The notes under the pieces were generated by a model. It saw only the letters and a list, made by a program, of their open reading frames with translations, was not told the DNA's origin and made no database searches. DNA of 64,000 nt from Tretioscincus oriximinensis (lineage: Eukaryota; Chordata; Lepidosauria; Squamata; Gymnophthalmidae), in assembly GCA_022410635.1 (NCBI GenBank), contig JAJVDF010000001.1, forward strand, positions 11,567,869-11,631,868, given 5' to 3'. Below are positions 35,225-46,250 of the stretch, in pieces; the first letter of the stretch is position 1, and each line of letters starts with the position of its first letter. The position numbers and the translations under genes are program-made.

Positions 35225-36108
35225 TAGCCCAGAAACAGGAAGTGTGAAACTAGCCGGTGTTGCTAATACGAAGCACGATAGAGATAGGATTCAAAAAGAT
35301 CTAGACAAACTTGAACAATGGGCTGAAACGAACAGAATGGTATTTAACAGAGAGAAATGCAAGATCCTACATCTGGGCAAAAATAATGAAAACAGCTCAT
35401 ATAGAATGGGAGGAATATGTCTGAGCAGCAGCACAGGTGAGAAGGACCTGGGTGTTTTAGTAGATCACAGATTAAATATGAGTCAACAGTGTGAAGCAGC
35501 TGCAAAAAAGGCAAACACAATCCTGGGATGTATCAAGAGGGGCATCGAATCTCGCTCACGTGAAGTTATTATTCCTCTCTACATTACGTTGGTACGACCA
35601 CACTTGGAATACTGTGTTCAGTTCTGGGGGNCCCAATTTAAAAAAGACATTGATAAACTAGAGCAAATACAAAAGAGAGTTACAAGGATGGTGAGTGGTC
35701 TGGAAACCATGTCCTATGAGGAAAGATTAAAGGATCTAGGGATGTTTAGTCTGCAAAAGAGAAGACTGAGAGGAGACCTGATAGCTGTCTACAAATATTT
35801 GAAGGGCTGTCACAGAGCAGAGGGATCAGCACTGTTCTCATTAGCACATGGAAGGACTAGAAACAATGGAATGAAACTGCAAGGGAGTAGATTTAGATTA
35901 GATATCAGAAAAAACTTTCTAACAGTCAGGGTGATAAACCAGTGGAACAGTTTGCCACAGAGGGTGGTGAGTTCTCCGTCACTGGAAGTCTTCAAACGGA
36001 GACTGGATAGTCATATTTCTGGGATGGTTTAATGAATCCTGCATCGAGCAGGGGGTTGGACCCGATGACCCTGGAGGTCCCTTCCAACTCTATGATTCTA
36101 TGATTCTA
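35225..36108 (+). repeat. CR1 LINE, ORF2 C-terminal part with intact 3' tail
   Basis: An open frame to 36032 covers about 260 codons of CR1 ORF2: the post-palm region ('DLDKLEQWAETNRMVFN', 'KCKILHLGK'), 'VDHRLNMSQQC', 'LVRPHLEYCVQFWG', 'DIDKLEQIQKRVTRM', 'LRGDLIAVYKYLKG', 'RKNFLTVRVINQWNSLP', ending 'RLDSHISGMV' with stop. The 3' UTR and ATTCTATG repeats follow (to 36108). It is 5'-truncated but its frame is uninterrupted apart from one N, so it is among the younger insertions here. It lacks the endonuclease and catalytic RT region, so it cannot be active. Confidence 0.95.
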
Positions 36109-36239
36109 AGCCAGCATTTAACCTGACTGCCTCAGCTCACTATGATTGGATGAAAAAAAATGCCACATAATAACAACGTGCTCCATTGTGAAGGAATGTT
36201 TCTACAATGCAGAAATGGTTGTGAACTACTTAAAAACAA

Positions 36240-36385
36240 TCCATGCAAGTTTACTTTAAGGAACTTTTAAGAACTTTTTTTGGAGTGATTGGGGAACAGT
36301 GAAGCAATTAGCAATGTGAATGTTCTATTTCTGTTTGCCGCTTGGATTGGTCTCCCGTCAAAAGTGCAAAAATTATTTTCCTGAT
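36240..36385 (-). repeat. Family A repeat, partial copy, minus
   Basis: Reverse complement of the 5' part: 'gtgattggggaacagtgaag', 'caattagcaatgtgaatg', 'caaaagtgcaaaaat'. Confidence 0.55.
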
Positions 36386-37240
36386 TAAACACGCTGCAGG
36401 TTTCTGTGTAAGTTCCTCTTTGCGATCCAACAAAAAAGCCAAAAAGGTGTTTGCTAACTAGTCTTAGGCATGTGCATGAATGGAAATTGCATGTTCTGTT
36501 TGCCACCAAATTGTTGTTAATTCAACAATTTCAAACTTGCTCAAAAATTAAAAAAAAGGAATATATATATTGATTAAATTTTAAGGGAGGAACAGTATCA
36601 AGTGGGAAGATCACTGCAGGAAGGTGAATAGAGGTGGAAAAAAATATAATTCTGTTCAATCAAATTGTTCATTTAACATAAATATTGGGAAATGGCAATT
36701 TAATGTTTTGAACATGAACAAATTTTGCCCATTCTCACTGTGGCAACTAGAAAAGCATTTCTTAGTGAAAATCGAATGCTTTTGATAATGGCAGAAAAAT
36801 TCTGCAGATTAGAGCCACTGACTGCAATAAAAATTGCTCACTTAGATTTTTCAACTTGCACCATGATATCTAGGATATCAACAATTGGACTTTAACAATT
36901 GGATGGAATTTGATCAGGTGAATTTGAATAACTGAAAGCACTTTGTTAGAAAGCACGGAGATACCTGAACAATCAAAAACAGAATAATCTCAAACCTATA
37001 TATTATGGTAATTTTGATCCTTTCGAATCTGTGCTTTTCAAAAAGTAATACCAGTAAAATTGGGGTTAGATCAGAAAAGAACCTGTTTGCTTTTTCACTG
37101 GGGGAAGAGAAGGAGAGAAATAATTAAGGAGGACAATGGGATGCTTTCATGATTCTAAATGAACCATTAACTCCGTACCAACCAATAATTTTCGTTCTGT
37201 CTCATAAGCTATTTGAGTGGAACCAAGAGCAGCTGTGGGT
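36386..37240. other. Unassigned AT-rich DNA
   Basis: No exon or clear repeat end was recognised. Confidence 0.35.
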
Positions 37241-37359
37241 TTTACCTTCATTTTATTCTTGAGAATGTCCAGAAGCAATTGATGGGTCTATATGAGAAAG
37301 GAGACTGGACTAAACGGGCTTTGACCTCATCTAACAGAACTGCTCTTGAGCTTTTATTA

Positions 37360-37510
37360 TAGTTACCAGGAAAAAGCCCTGAGGAATACTGCATCTTTAA
37401 TGGATGTGTTACATAAGACATTTTAGCAGCAACATTATAATCTGCTGAAGTTTCTAATACATCCATTAAAGATGGACAGAACTTCTGTCCTACTTTTTTC
37501 TGGTAACCCT
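37360..37510. mobile_element. Small hAT-like MITE with 8-bp duplication
   Basis: The ends are TAGTTACCAGGAAAAAG and ..TTTTTTCTGGTAACCCT, flanked by perfect TTTTATTA duplications (37352-37359, 37511-37518). Inner inverted repeats 'gcatctttaatggatgtg' and 'acatccattaaagatg' make most of it a hairpin. It interrupts an old CR1-like 3' UTR remnant (37255-37350). A relative's right end is at 22978. Confidence 0.75.
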
Positions 37511-37519
37511 TTTTATTAT

Positions 37520-38909
37520 ACATGTAGAACAAGTATCAATGGCTCCTGGAATGTCTATTTAGATATTGTTTTCATTTTGAGAGATAGCAAGGATGTCACT
37601 AATGACNTTTACAGGGATCAGAGCATAGAAGAAAGTGAAGTATATTTCTGCCTGAGAGTTGTAGAAATAATTGGGATACAGGAAATTAACTTAGATGATT
37701 GTAGCCTGATCCAACTGGGCTCCTCTTATAGACAAATTCAATGGATACTAATATTGATAGAAAGTAATAACTTTGGATTGGAAAGAGAAACCTCCAAAGG
37801 TCATTTCTGTGATCCCAAGTGCAAGTGAATGTTTCCCCTTTGTTTTATACTTGAGAATGCTCAAAAGCAATTGGTGGGCCAATTCGTGGATGTAGGATAG
37901 AATGCTGGTGGTCACTATTCCATCACAGAAATCTTGACCCACTTGTGATCATTTAAGAAAGCAGCAAAAAATCATTTGCATTCAAATAATAGAAAGAGAA
38001 CTCTATTGAGAATGGGAAAGTTAAAAATGGCAGACTTGATTATTTCTAAGCAGGTCACAGACAAAGGAACACCAGTGGTAGCTATTGCTTCTACTGTATG
38101 GAACCTCCTCTGAAGAAGCCCATGAAGGAGTTTTGGATAAGATTAACAGATAAAATACGGGATAGACTACACCTTTAATAGCTATAGAAGACAGGCCTTG
38201 TCACTAGGTGCAGCTTCTAATGCCTATAACATCTGGGGGCGGGGACTACTTTTCCATACCTGGAAGCATTTGGCTAGTTGGTGTGCTTAGTGACTATAAT
38301 TCTTCTGTGTGGTAAAAAAAATCTTCTATTTCTTTCTTCACTATTGACAGTCTTCACTAGAACAGTCAACCAAGCTTTTGTTGCTAGAACACACAATGCT
38401 AGACATAATGGTTAATATAATCTCCTTCCTTCCTTTCTCTCTCTCCTTCTGTTTTCCCTTCCATCATACTTCTTTCCTTCCCTTCCTCCTTTCCAGCTCT
38501 CCTTATTTCCCTTCCTATTTAAGAACCTGCATTGCTTCTTGCAGTCTGGAGACAGCTAAAATTGGCAAAGGCTAATTTCCCCAAGAGCTTCTGTTTGCTG
38601 GGTATACTCATTTTGTACTATAATGGGCCATGAAAAGCTTTTACTTTCTGGGTGAGGTGTTCATTAACTCAATTCATTTAGTGAACAATCGTCTGACTTC
38701 CACCAATTTAAGTGCTATAAGGGTGTTTGTTTTTGTTAAACATGAACTTGTAAAGCAAAAATTACTTTAAAGATTATCAGTAGATCAAAACTGAATTGTT
38801 CTAAGTTTCAGCAGTTGATGTGTCATATGATATAGTAAGGGCAATCTTCATGGTGCCTTAATATTTCTGTACACATGTTTCTCATTTTCATTACTTTTTA
38901 TTCCTTCAG
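37520..38909. other. Unassigned non-coding DNA
   Basis: A scrap of CR1-like 3' UTR lies at about 37845-37905 and pyrimidine-rich DNA at 38424-38520. No exon. Confidence 0.4.
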
Positions 38910-39156
38910 NNNNNNNNNNNNNNNNNNNNNNNNNNNNNNNNNNNNNNNNNNNNNNNNNNNNNNNNNNNNNNNNNNNNNNNNNNNNNNNNNNNNNNNNNNN
39001 NNNNNNNNNNNNNNNNNNNNNNNNNNNNNNNNNNNNNNNNNNNNNNNNNNNNNNNNNNNNNNNNNNNNNNNNNNNNNNNNNNNNNNNNNNNNNNNNNNNN
39101 NNNNNNNNNNNNNNNNNNNNNNNNNNNNNNNNNNNNNNNNNNNNNNNNNNNNNNNN
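38910..39156. other. Assembly gap (N run)
   Basis: 247 Ns, bordered on the right by a hexanucleotide repeat. Probably an unresolved expansion of that repeat. Confidence 0.98.
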
Positions 39157-39240
39157 TCTCCTTCTCCTTCTCCTTCTCCTTCTCCTTCTCCTTCTCCTTC
39201 TCCTTCTCCTTCTCCTTCTCCTTCTCCTTCTCCTTCTCCT
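39157..39240. repeat. (TTCTCC)n microsatellite
   Basis: About 14 perfect hexamer units follow directly after the gap. The strand is all pyrimidine, so it may form triplex DNA. Poly-SP and poly-R frames here are artefacts. Confidence 0.97.
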
Positions 39241-39244
39241 CATT

Positions 39245-40197
39245 CTCATGGCAGAGATACAGAATTGGTTTCCATTCTATTTGCCTTTCTATAACCAGAA
39301 GTGGCCATTGCTCTATAGTTTAACCCTTCTTTTGCATTCAGAAAAACCCAGGTCCAATTTCAGTATCTTCATTTCTTTTTTGTAACCAAGGAATCTGTGA
39401 TCCTTTCTGAATGGAGTCTTATTCTAGGCTATAAATCAGAATAGGCCAGGGGTTTGCCATCCAAGTGGTAAGCAGATCCTTAGTTTGGGAGCTTATATAG
39501 CCATCAACAGATGTGTTTGCTCTGACTTTCCATAACGTTTCTGATCCCTGCGATCTTTTCCTTGAAGATTCTGCTAAGAGGAATGTACCTGGAGCTGGGA
39601 GAAATTCATCCTTGCAACTAAGGCTCTCCCAGGCTGAACACTGATGACGCACATGTACAACTGAGCTCCTGACAGAGAAAAGTGCTTTTGAATTACCTGC
39701 TAAAGATGCAATCTTTATTCACTCCCTGGCATATTTGGAATATCTTCTTTTAGATCTTTGCTAGTCTGACTGCTTTGCTTCCCTCCCTCCCTTAGTTTGC
39801 CTGGGGGTATTGAATGTTTTCAAAGAGCATTTCTTNCACAGAATAGTCAAGACATTTTATTCTGTTTGATGAGTGTTCTTTGGATTGTAAGCGATCTCCT
39901 TCCTGCTCACAGAAAACTTAGGTACTTATAACATATTCATAAGACTTCCCCAGCAGGACAATGATGACAATGGGGCTGATAACACAAAAATCTGGCAGTG
40001 ACTTAAAAGGGTTCCCTTTGCAGCAGAGAAGCAAGTACTTCACATAGGCTGTATTCGCATTAGACCTTTAAAACGGAAGAAAAAATGGAATTTTCCATTC
40101 CTAATTGAAACAGAAGTGAGGGCTCGAGATGCAGGCAATTTAGCATCAGCATCCAAAGCAGGTTATAGGTCCCATTGCACAGAAGCGAGTGCTGATA
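39245..40197. other. Unassigned non-coding DNA
   Basis: No exon or repeat boundary was recognised. Confidence 0.35.
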
Positions 40198-40410
40198 TCT
40201 GCCCTCCCTCCCTCCTTCCCTCCCTCCTTTCTTTCCTTCCCTTCCTTCTTTCCACCCACCCTCTTTTCCCTCCCTCCCTCCTTTCTTTCTTTCTTTCTTT
40301 CCTTCCTTCCTTCCCTTTCTTCTTTCCTTCTTTCCNCCCNCCCTTCCTTCCCTCCCTCCTCTTTTTCTTTCCTTCCTTCTTTCCACCCACCCTTCCTTCC
40401 CTCTCCCTGG
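40198..40410. repeat. CCTT/CCCT/CTTT polypyrimidine tract
   Basis: About 210 bases almost purely of C and T, made of CCTT, CCCT and CTTT units. A 'ttctttccacccaccct' block occurs about three times within it, showing duplication of larger units. Open frames across it are artefacts. Confidence 0.95.
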
Positions 40411-41117
40411 TGACTGAACAGGCTACTTGTGGGAGGCTGAGATGGGACTGCCTACATACATAACAACGTGGTGGCAATGAGAATCAGTGTTGTTAAAGTA
40501 CAAGTACCGTGAATTACGAGAAGGAGCAGCNATGACACAATTTCACTACGAACTGCTGAGCAAAAACCTGTGGTGTGTGCTTAGAGCGATGCCAGAGCAC
40601 TTCTGAGCCTGTTTTTATGGTAACAAAATCAGAACGATGGACTTTGGCTTTGCACTCATGGGCGCGTTAACGGGCAATGCGTCTGCAGCCCCAAAGGCTA
40701 GTTAGGTTCTTCATGCATATCCTATTTAAGGAACTCAGTCTGCATGGCACTAGTGGTAATCTGGATCAGATCAATGATGGCACGAATGGCAGAGTCGCTA
40801 AGCTCTAAGATCCAGTTTTGAGGCCCTGTATTGGATGTGAAGAGATGTGAGCGCCCCCTACTGGCCTTCAGCTCNAGCCAATTCAACTATTAGAAAGAAA
40901 GTAGATTTGCAATCTACATTTCAATTAGATAAATATGTACTACCATTAAACTGTTGGGGAAGGTAGAATAGGTGTAAACCTTCAGATGATAATTAACTTT
41001 GTAAGCAATTATGAGTCCCTTCAGGTGAGAAGGACGGGGTTTAACTAAACCCAGGAAAAAAACAGATTCTTCTACTGGGAGTCCTCTAATTTGAAATAGT
41101 GGTCAAGCACATTAATT
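40411..41117. repeat. SINE-like region and flank
   Basis: The part 40870-41070 ('aaaccttcagatgataatta', 'actttgtaagcaattatgag', 'tcaggtgagaaggacgggg') recurs in diverged form at 60890-61045, both ending near short A/T- or TCC-rich tails. It looks like the 3' part of a SINE-type retroposon in plus orientation. The left part is unassigned. Confidence 0.4.
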
Positions 41118-41157
41118 AGTAGAATAAATAATAAATAATAAATAAGAAGGAGGAAGG

Positions 41158-42543
41158 TTGGGGGCTTCCTTCTTTAAGATCATACTTTGACGCCTTCCAA
41201 ATACATAAATTGATGCAATTAGAACACGATAGGGGGAAAAAATCAGTTAGGATAGAATTAGAAGCTAACAACATGCTTTATAAAACAGTCTTCAATCCTT
41301 TTATCGAAGGAAAAACGCTGAAAACATGGCTACTACCACTCAACGCCAATTTCAGAAGGTGGAAAATAAATTGGTGATTACAAGTAAATGACTGGAGACA
41401 TGTAGCCTCCACTAACAGCCCTAAATAATGCAGGAAATTACCAATTAAACAAATATCTAGATATATTAAAATATAATAATTACAGAACCCTAAGGGACCT
41501 AATCGACCACGAAGGCAACCCAGTAAATAGGTCAATATTAAGAAATCTTACATCAAATAGGGGACTGACCTATTGGCTACAGGAATGGGCGATAGAACGG
41601 CAATTAAACAATCAAGAACTAAAAAATATTATGACTGGAAGATCCGATTTAGAGATTGTCATAGACAAGTTGCTGAAAGGAGAGAGGAAACTAATTAAAA
41701 TAATATATGACATTATTATGAATAATAAATATAATAACTTAATAAACATCATGGAATATTGGGAAACGGAATTCCCCCAACTGAATCCACATCGACAACA
41801 ATGGATAAAATCATATCTGAAACTTAGAGACACCAGGCTTAGGGAGACGGAATTAAAAAGAATATCCAGATGGTATCGTACCCNTGCGCAATTGTCACAC
41901 ATCACTAGAATTACGCCTATATGTTGGCACGGATGTGGTAATAGGGGCACATACCTACATATGTGGGTGTATTGTCCGATGGTTAGAAGATTCTGGGAAA
42001 AAATTAGAGACGTATTAAAACTGATCACTGATATCTCGATACCGGACTCTCCCGTGATATGGGTATTTGGATCACTGGAATTTATTAATACCGATAATCA
42101 ACGTAAATATTGTATAGATAGAGGTATTTTAGCGGGACATATGGTTATAGTAAAAGAATGGAAGAACCAACAAAACTGGACGATGGACTTATGGTGGCAT
42201 TATCTCATCGAGCTAATGACATTTGATGTGCTACAAGGCAAAAGATTACTCTCCATTGGGATCAACGTCAAACCTCATTGGACAATAAACTGGCAACCGA
42301 TCGTTGCACATGCCTCAAGCAATAATGCACATATACTGTTAAAAGAATCCATAAAGATGTTCCAAGAACAACGCTGGATTCTTTAAATCTAACAAGGAAA
42401 CTCTACCCAAATTAGTGTGGATTAAGCCGTTCTAGGGGGGGAAGGGGGTTGCATGGGGATAATGTTATTATTTCACCTTACTATTTCATGAATTTGTTGT
42501 TTGTATATTTTTGGAAAAATTTATAAATAAATAAATAAATAAA
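41158..42543 (+). repeat. L1-type LINE, 5'-truncated, with long flanking duplication
   Basis: The frame to 42386 (251 codons from 41631, open further upstream) is the C-terminal third of an L1 ORF2: 'RWYRT.AQLSHITRITPICW' then a Cys-His knuckle CWHGCGNRGTYLHMWVYC (C-x3-C-x7-H-x4-C) and 'PMVRRFWEKI'. The 3' UTR holds a G-rich tract (42434-42451); the tail is AAAT-rich. A 31-32 base direct repeat flanks it (about 41126-41157 and 42544-42575), made of AAT units followed by AAGGAGGAAGG. It landed in the AT/GA-rich tail of the SINE at 42576-42868. Confidence 0.9.
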
Positions 42544-42603
42544 AAATAATAAATAATAAATAAGAAGGAGGAAGGAGGAAGGAGGAAGGAGGAAGAAGGA
42601 AGA
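42544..42603. repeat. (AAT)n / (GGAGGAA)n microsatellite
   Basis: This is the right part of the SINE tail, split from its left part (41126-41157) by the L1 insertion. The GGAGGAA units are expanded only on the right side. Confidence 0.85.
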
Positions 42604-42868
42604 AGGAGGTGGTTCTTATACTTCGCTTTTCTCATCTTTCAAAGCGATTCAAAGCGGCTTACAAGGGTATTTTGCCTGAAGGCTGACATTCTATTTTTCC
42701 CACCAGGCTATGATTGTTCCCTTGTATCTACTTGCAGTCAGTTGCAATTTCTTACAATTCATGCTTTCGAATAGCTGGGTTGGCTAGAGATAGAGGCTAG
42801 TGGAAGGTGCTCACCCCTCCCCATGTCTGACACAGGGCTTCGAAACCTGATCTACCAGATGAGTACTG
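42604..42868 (-). repeat. tRNA-derived SINE
   Basis: Same body as 27521-27825: 'ttcaaagcggcttacaaggg', 'cttgcagtcagttgcaattt', 'tttcgaatagctgggttgg', B box complement 'ggcttcgaaacc' at about 42837-42848. The A-box end is truncated or lost after 42868. Confidence 0.8.
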
Positions 42869-43791
42869 CACTATAGGTGTCCTGCATTAGACAATGGCGC
42901 ATCCAGAAGTAAACTGGATCTGAGCACGCATAGGAGTGGCTGCAAGGAGTATGCATCTAATCTGCATTGTAGAACACAGCCCAACCTGCTTAATTTAGAT
43001 GCACCCTGCATCTGGATCCAATAAATTTGGACTGACAAGAATGAGGGTAGGTGTCATTTGACAACAAGAATGGGGTTAGATGATATGCGCTATGGATAGG
43101 ATGCTTCTGATGAAGTAGACCAACCTGAGAAAGCTCATGCTGCCTCTCCCTTTTTGTTAGTCTCTAAAGTGCTACAAGACTCCCCTTGCTAGATAATGAA
43201 GAAGGTTTAAAATCAGCTATGTGACCATACCCGAATTTTATCCACGAAGAAGAATATAGTGGAGTGTATCTGAACAAGACTCTGTTCAAGGTGGTCTTGA
43301 ACTTCACATGTATTTGGTATTTTAAACACAAGAACAAAGGATTTGGAGAGGTAGAATAACTGCAGAAGCTGATTAGCCTCTGGATCAATAAATAATCTGC
43401 TTCATTTGAGGAAGCCAAGATGCGATTGCCATGATCTGTGGGGAAAACAACAGAAGCTATCTAGTTCTGCATATTAAGCAAGCACATCTCAAAAATCCAG
43501 TGTGGTTGGTTTTAAAGGACATTTAGGCTGCCTTGGAAGGATAGTCTGTTGAGAAACAGCACTAGCTGGCAATTGCTTTCCCACAGTGTGTTTGATTAGA
43601 GCTTTCTCACCATCTCTTTTGCAGTCAGGGGCAGTTTCTCTTTAAAATTGCAAAGTCTTCTAAACAGGGGCTTGCAATGAATAATAAACGAACAACAGAG
43701 CACATAGATAAAACAGTTTCAAAAACTCAAGAGACTGAAAATCCCAAGGACGTGTTAGGAGAGAAGGTGTTCCAAAGAGATGGTGACAATC
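42869..43791. other. Unassigned DNA with a retroposon scrap
   Basis: 43087-43195 ('cttctgatgaagtagac', 'gaaagctcatgctgcc', 'ttgttagtctctaaagtgct') is a single, non-palindromic arm of the family at 46019 and 26787, useful as the unfolded reference. Otherwise nothing. Confidence 0.4.
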
Positions 43792-44219
43792 CTGATGGAG
43801 AAAAATGTTTTCTCTATCACACAACACTAGGACCAGAGGGCACTCCTTAAAACTGTTGGGTAGAAAAGTGAGAACAGACAAAAGAAAGTATTTTTTCACC
43901 CAGAGGGTCATCGGCCTGTGGAATTTACTTCCTGAAGAGGTAGTGGTAGCTAACAGTTTGGATAGTTTCAAGACAGGACTAGACAGGTTTATGGACACCA
44001 AGGGTATAAATGGATACTAGGATGGATGTCTGGATGTTGCCTCTGGGATGGAGCAACAGGCAGGACTCCTGAAATACCATTTGCAGGGAATCGTGACCAG
44101 GTGGATATTTTGCTTTCCTCTGTTCGTACTGCCCAGGTACATCTGGTGGGCCTCTGTGTGAGAGGGAATGCTGGATTAGATGGGCTCTGACCCAAACCAG
44201 TATGGCTCTTCTTATGTTC
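43792..44219 (+). repeat. CR1-like LINE 3' end (TTCTTATG-type)
   Basis: The frame 43805-44020 encodes FSLSHNTRTRGHSLKLLG through 'RFMDTKGINGY' with stop. Then comes the full 3' UTR to 'atggctcttcttatgttct'. It is the cleanest copy of the family here and in plus orientation. 5'-truncated. Confidence 0.9.
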
Positions 44220-45430
44220 TGGTCCATAAAGGGAAATAAGCAGCATCTTCCCATATGTAATAGTTCAGAATCTGTTTTTCAGACTAGTGGTAGGAACCAT
44301 TTCTCTGCTGCACCAATATCTCCCCTCTGGAGTTCTGAGGCTATGACATTTAATTCCTAGTACTTTTTGGAGTTCCTAGAGGTCAGTCTTAAAACTCATG
44401 AGCTTTGGGTCAAATGAGGAAGGTGGTTTGGACAAGAATCATTTTTCATACTGGCCAACAGCATTGTGAATTCCAGCCTGGTAGCATCAGAAGTTGTTGT
44501 ATTTCCAAAGCCTCTGCTGCTATTACTGTGTGTCAGAGGAGGAATTATAAACACATTTCTACCCCTTTATCAGTAAATATACATACATGGCCCAACAGTT
44601 ACTTTATCAAACCATCCACTCTGACTGCCATAACAGTATTCACTATATACCTACTTACGTGGACATGTTTGCAAACAGCATAAATTTACATCACACTTTG
44701 CTTTGTTATCTAGGTTCCATGAATGGCTTAATATGTGAACTGTGGCGCAGACCATTTTGGGGGAAGAAAGGTGTCCACTCTTTATCATGCTAAACGAGTG
44801 GNCACTGGGGCCGGCATTGGGCACGTAGGCATAAAATGAAGAAGGGTTTGTTGCCTAGTAGTTTCTGAGGTTAACGTACATGAGAAGTTGTGGAAAAAAA
44901 ACCTCACGAATAGCATTGCTGCATCAGGAAGAATTGGAATACTGAAAGGGACNTCTTGGACAGCTGCAGGCAAAGATTACAGTACAGCTGAAATGGATAA
45001 ACACTGGACCAGAAAGGTTTGCTATTTAGGCCACCTGGTCCGGGGACTCTCTTGTTCTACCTAATCTGCAATGTGATTTCAAATCCAGTGACAGTCACAT
45101 CCTTTTCACATTTTGTGATTTGCTTCTGTTAAGCCTTTCCACTGCTGAAACAGGATCATTTCTTGCTGGACTATGTCTTGACACCTTATAACATACTAAT
45201 TATTTATAAAATGGCTATTAATGAGCAGATCAAAACTCTGTTTTACTAACATGAATGGTAATATCAAAGCAAAACTGAGGGAATTACTGGGTCATTAGTT
45301 TCCCTTTGAAACCTAGTTAACACTCCTGCAGCTGAACATTGATGAAACAGCTTAAGAAGCTCCCTGTTGTAACCCTATCACAGTGAAAACCTCTTCCTTT
45401 CTCATTGAGTTCTCTTGGGACATTTACAGC
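44220..45430. other. Unassigned non-coding DNA
   Basis: No exon, RNA gene or clear repeat end was recognised. Confidence 0.35.
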
Positions 45431-45473
45431 CCCTTTCGCTGCTACCTCTCTCTTCCTTCTTTTCCTCCTAAAT

Positions 45474-45837
45474 GTTCTCTGCGACACCTGCAGCAGCTAC
45501 ATCTTCCTTGGACATATTGGTGATGCATGAGTTGTGTGCTTCAGAAGATCTATGTGCAGATGTTGATTGTGTCCTGGTACCAGTCGCTGTTGATGATGAA
45601 GAACTTTATGTAGTCCCCTTGCCAGCTGACTCACTAGCTGACTTATTCCCATGGTTCTTCTTGGCAAATATTTTGAATATGCCTGCCATGGAAGCTGCCT
45701 GTTCCCTCAGGAGTTCAATCATGGTGTCTCTTTGCTGCCCTGCTCTTTCTTCCATCCTGGCCATTTGGTTGAATTCCTCCGTGCGATCGACATGGCTTAA
45801 TTTGTGTAATGAGATTTTTCCCTTGCTGATTTATTGT
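45474..45837 (-). pseudogene. Broken minus-strand frame, possibly transposon-derived
   Basis: The minus strand is open from about 45837 to 45474 except for one TAA near 45612; the frame continues after it. Visible blocks: HVDRTEEFNQMARMEERAGQ, then QQRDTMIELLREQAASMAGI, KKNHGNKSASESAGKG, and after the stop a Ser/Thr-rich stretch and a normal stop. The helical E/Q/R-rich part followed by a low-complexity tail recalls the C-terminal dimerisation region of Myb/SANT-like proteins from transposons, but I cannot name a family. It ends where an L1 tail begins. Confidence 0.3.
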
Positions 45838-45966
45838 TTATAATTAAAGAGTCTTGAGGGTGGTGGGTAGCACTGGTTTTTTCTTTTATTATACATTTAT
45901 ATATTGTTTGTTTTTGGTATTGTTTGTTTTGTGAAAATTATAATAAAAATTATATTAAAAAAAGAA
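45838..45966 (+). repeat. L1-type LINE 3' tail
   Basis: A short G-rich stretch ('gagggtggtgggtag') is followed by T-rich DNA and 'gtgaaaattataataaaaat' with an A-rich end, the same layout as the ending of the L1 at 7160-7735. Only the last 130 bases are present. Confidence 0.6.
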
Positions 45967-46018
45967 TTCCTTGACTCAAAAGACCAAATAACTGTCTCTA
46001 TATGCATTCAAAATACTT

Positions 46019-46231
46019 TTTTCCCCCAGAGAAATAGCCGTGTTAGTCTAGTAGAAAGTCCAGCAAAGGAGCTAGCAGCACTTTGAGACTAACTTGAGAA
46101 AAGTGGGTGGCATAAGCTTTTGTAGACAAGTCTACTTCTGAAGAAGTATCTGAAGAAGTTGACATGTCTACGAAAGCTTATGCCACTCACTTTTCTCAAG
46201 TTAGTCTCAAAGTTCTGCTAGCTCCTTTGCT
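46019..46231 (-). mobile_element. Palindromic retroposon, copy 1
   Basis: Arms 46063-46128 and 46165-46230 are inverted copies with about 63 of 66 positions paired; the loop is about 36 bases. The outer left end 'ccagagaaatagccgtgtta' is unpaired and unique, preceded by a T-run that would be the A-tail on minus. Flanks 'caaaatactt' (46009-46018) and 'caaaaatactt' (46232-46242) are a probable target duplication. Same ends as the copy at 26787-26917. Confidence 0.75.
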
Positions 46232-46250
46232 CAAAAATACTTGCAGACAC

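Noticed and set aside
35225..36032. 270-codon open frame that might be taken for a host gene
   Set aside because: It is the C-terminal part of CR1 ORF2 with the CR1 3' tail.
40060..40477. Lys/Gly/Arg-rich and Pro/Ser/Phe-rich frames
   Set aside because: Artefacts of the polypyrimidine tract at 40198-40410.
41631..42386. 251-codon open frame with Cys-His knuckle that might be read as a zinc-finger gene
   Set aside because: The knuckle and RWYRT/FW blocks are those of L1 ORF2, followed by an L1 3' UTR and tail, with flanking duplications.
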